Positions 32,603-32,690 of a stretch of DNA of 32,690 nt are shown one piece after another (position 1 is the stretch's first letter; each line of letters begins with the position of its first letter). The stretch lies in assembly GCA_013003065.1 (NCBI GenBank), contig JABDLI010000258.1:1-32690 (forward strand), written 5' to 3'. Under the pieces are notes generated by a model. The model had not been told where the DNA came from. It made no database searches and saw only the letters and a list, made by a program, of their open reading frames with translations. The stretch comes from Phycisphaerales bacterium (GTDB lineage: Bacteria; Planctomycetota; Phycisphaerae; Phycisphaerales; SM1A02). The translations under genes were made by a program, and so were the position numbers.

Positions 32603-32624
32603 CACGGACAGCGAAGCGTCCGTG
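32603..32624. other. Small hairpin in the terminal intergenic region
   Basis: CACGGAC (32603-32609) pairs with GTCCGTG (32618-32624) around an 8-base loop. It lies in the last 150 bp of the window, where I see no gene. It could be a terminator for the membrane-protein gene or part of a dispersed repeat; neither can be decided here. Confidence 0.3.
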
Positions 32625-32690
32625 CCGTCAGCGTGCATTGCGGTGGGGTGTCTGACTCCCCTGCGCGACGGGCGACGCACGGCACGGACG

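Overview
The window looks like a chromosomal segment of a high-GC planctomycete, most likely class Phycisphaerae. The main reasons are an adjacent pair of planctomycete cytochrome-type (PSCyt1/DUF1549/DUF1553) and DUF1501 genes, three secreted proteins with C-terminal EF-hand-like repeats ending in 'LSAWGPC'-type motifs (the GC-type dockerin-like tag), very high GC, and frequent GTG starts. No rRNA, tRNA, CRISPR array or prophage was seen.

Layout. (1) 1-3081: a PspC-domain protein and DNA polymerase IV (dinB) on the plus strand and a secreted dockerin-tagged protein on the minus strand, separated by degenerate GTCCGN hexanucleotide tracts. (2) 3082-8168: a PSCyt1/DUF1549/DUF1553 protein and a Tat-exported DUF1501 protein, a typical planctomycete pair. 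(3) 8245-12869, minus strand: a pentaheme cytochrome with a dockerin tag, a membrane 4Fe-4S protein (NapH/NosR-like) with a helical C-terminal part, and a secreted dockerin-tagged protein. A 151-bp inverted-repeat element flanked by TA, resembling an IS630/Tc1-type MITE, sits exactly at the stop codon of the cytochrome gene. (4) 13168-13569: a very short PQQ-propeller-like protein.

(5) 13577-24308 is the most unusual part: four ATP-grasp ligase-like genes, two alpha/beta-hydrolase esterases and a peptidase S51/GATase1-like protein, built around the glycogen genes glgC and glgA. Three of the ATP-grasp proteins are paralogues of 406-407 residues. Several genes overlap by 4 nt (GTGA, ATGA), indicating translational coupling. 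I infer a ligase-plus-hydrolase pathway that makes and processes an amide- or ester-linked metabolite or polymer, possibly connected with glycogen. The substrate cannot be read from sequence.

(6) 24330-32690: a methyltransferase with a lipoprotein-type signal, a PilX-like membrane protein with a large secreted LamG protein, a nitrous-oxide-stimulated-promoter family protein, a DUF4920 lipoprotein, DsbD, a universal stress protein and a small membrane protein of unknown function.

Regulation. Several genes without a Shine-Dalgarno sequence have a TANNNT -10-like box 6-11 nt before the ATG, suggesting leaderless transcripts. Others have a clear AAGGAG-type site. All alignments and counts were made by eye; no database search was run.
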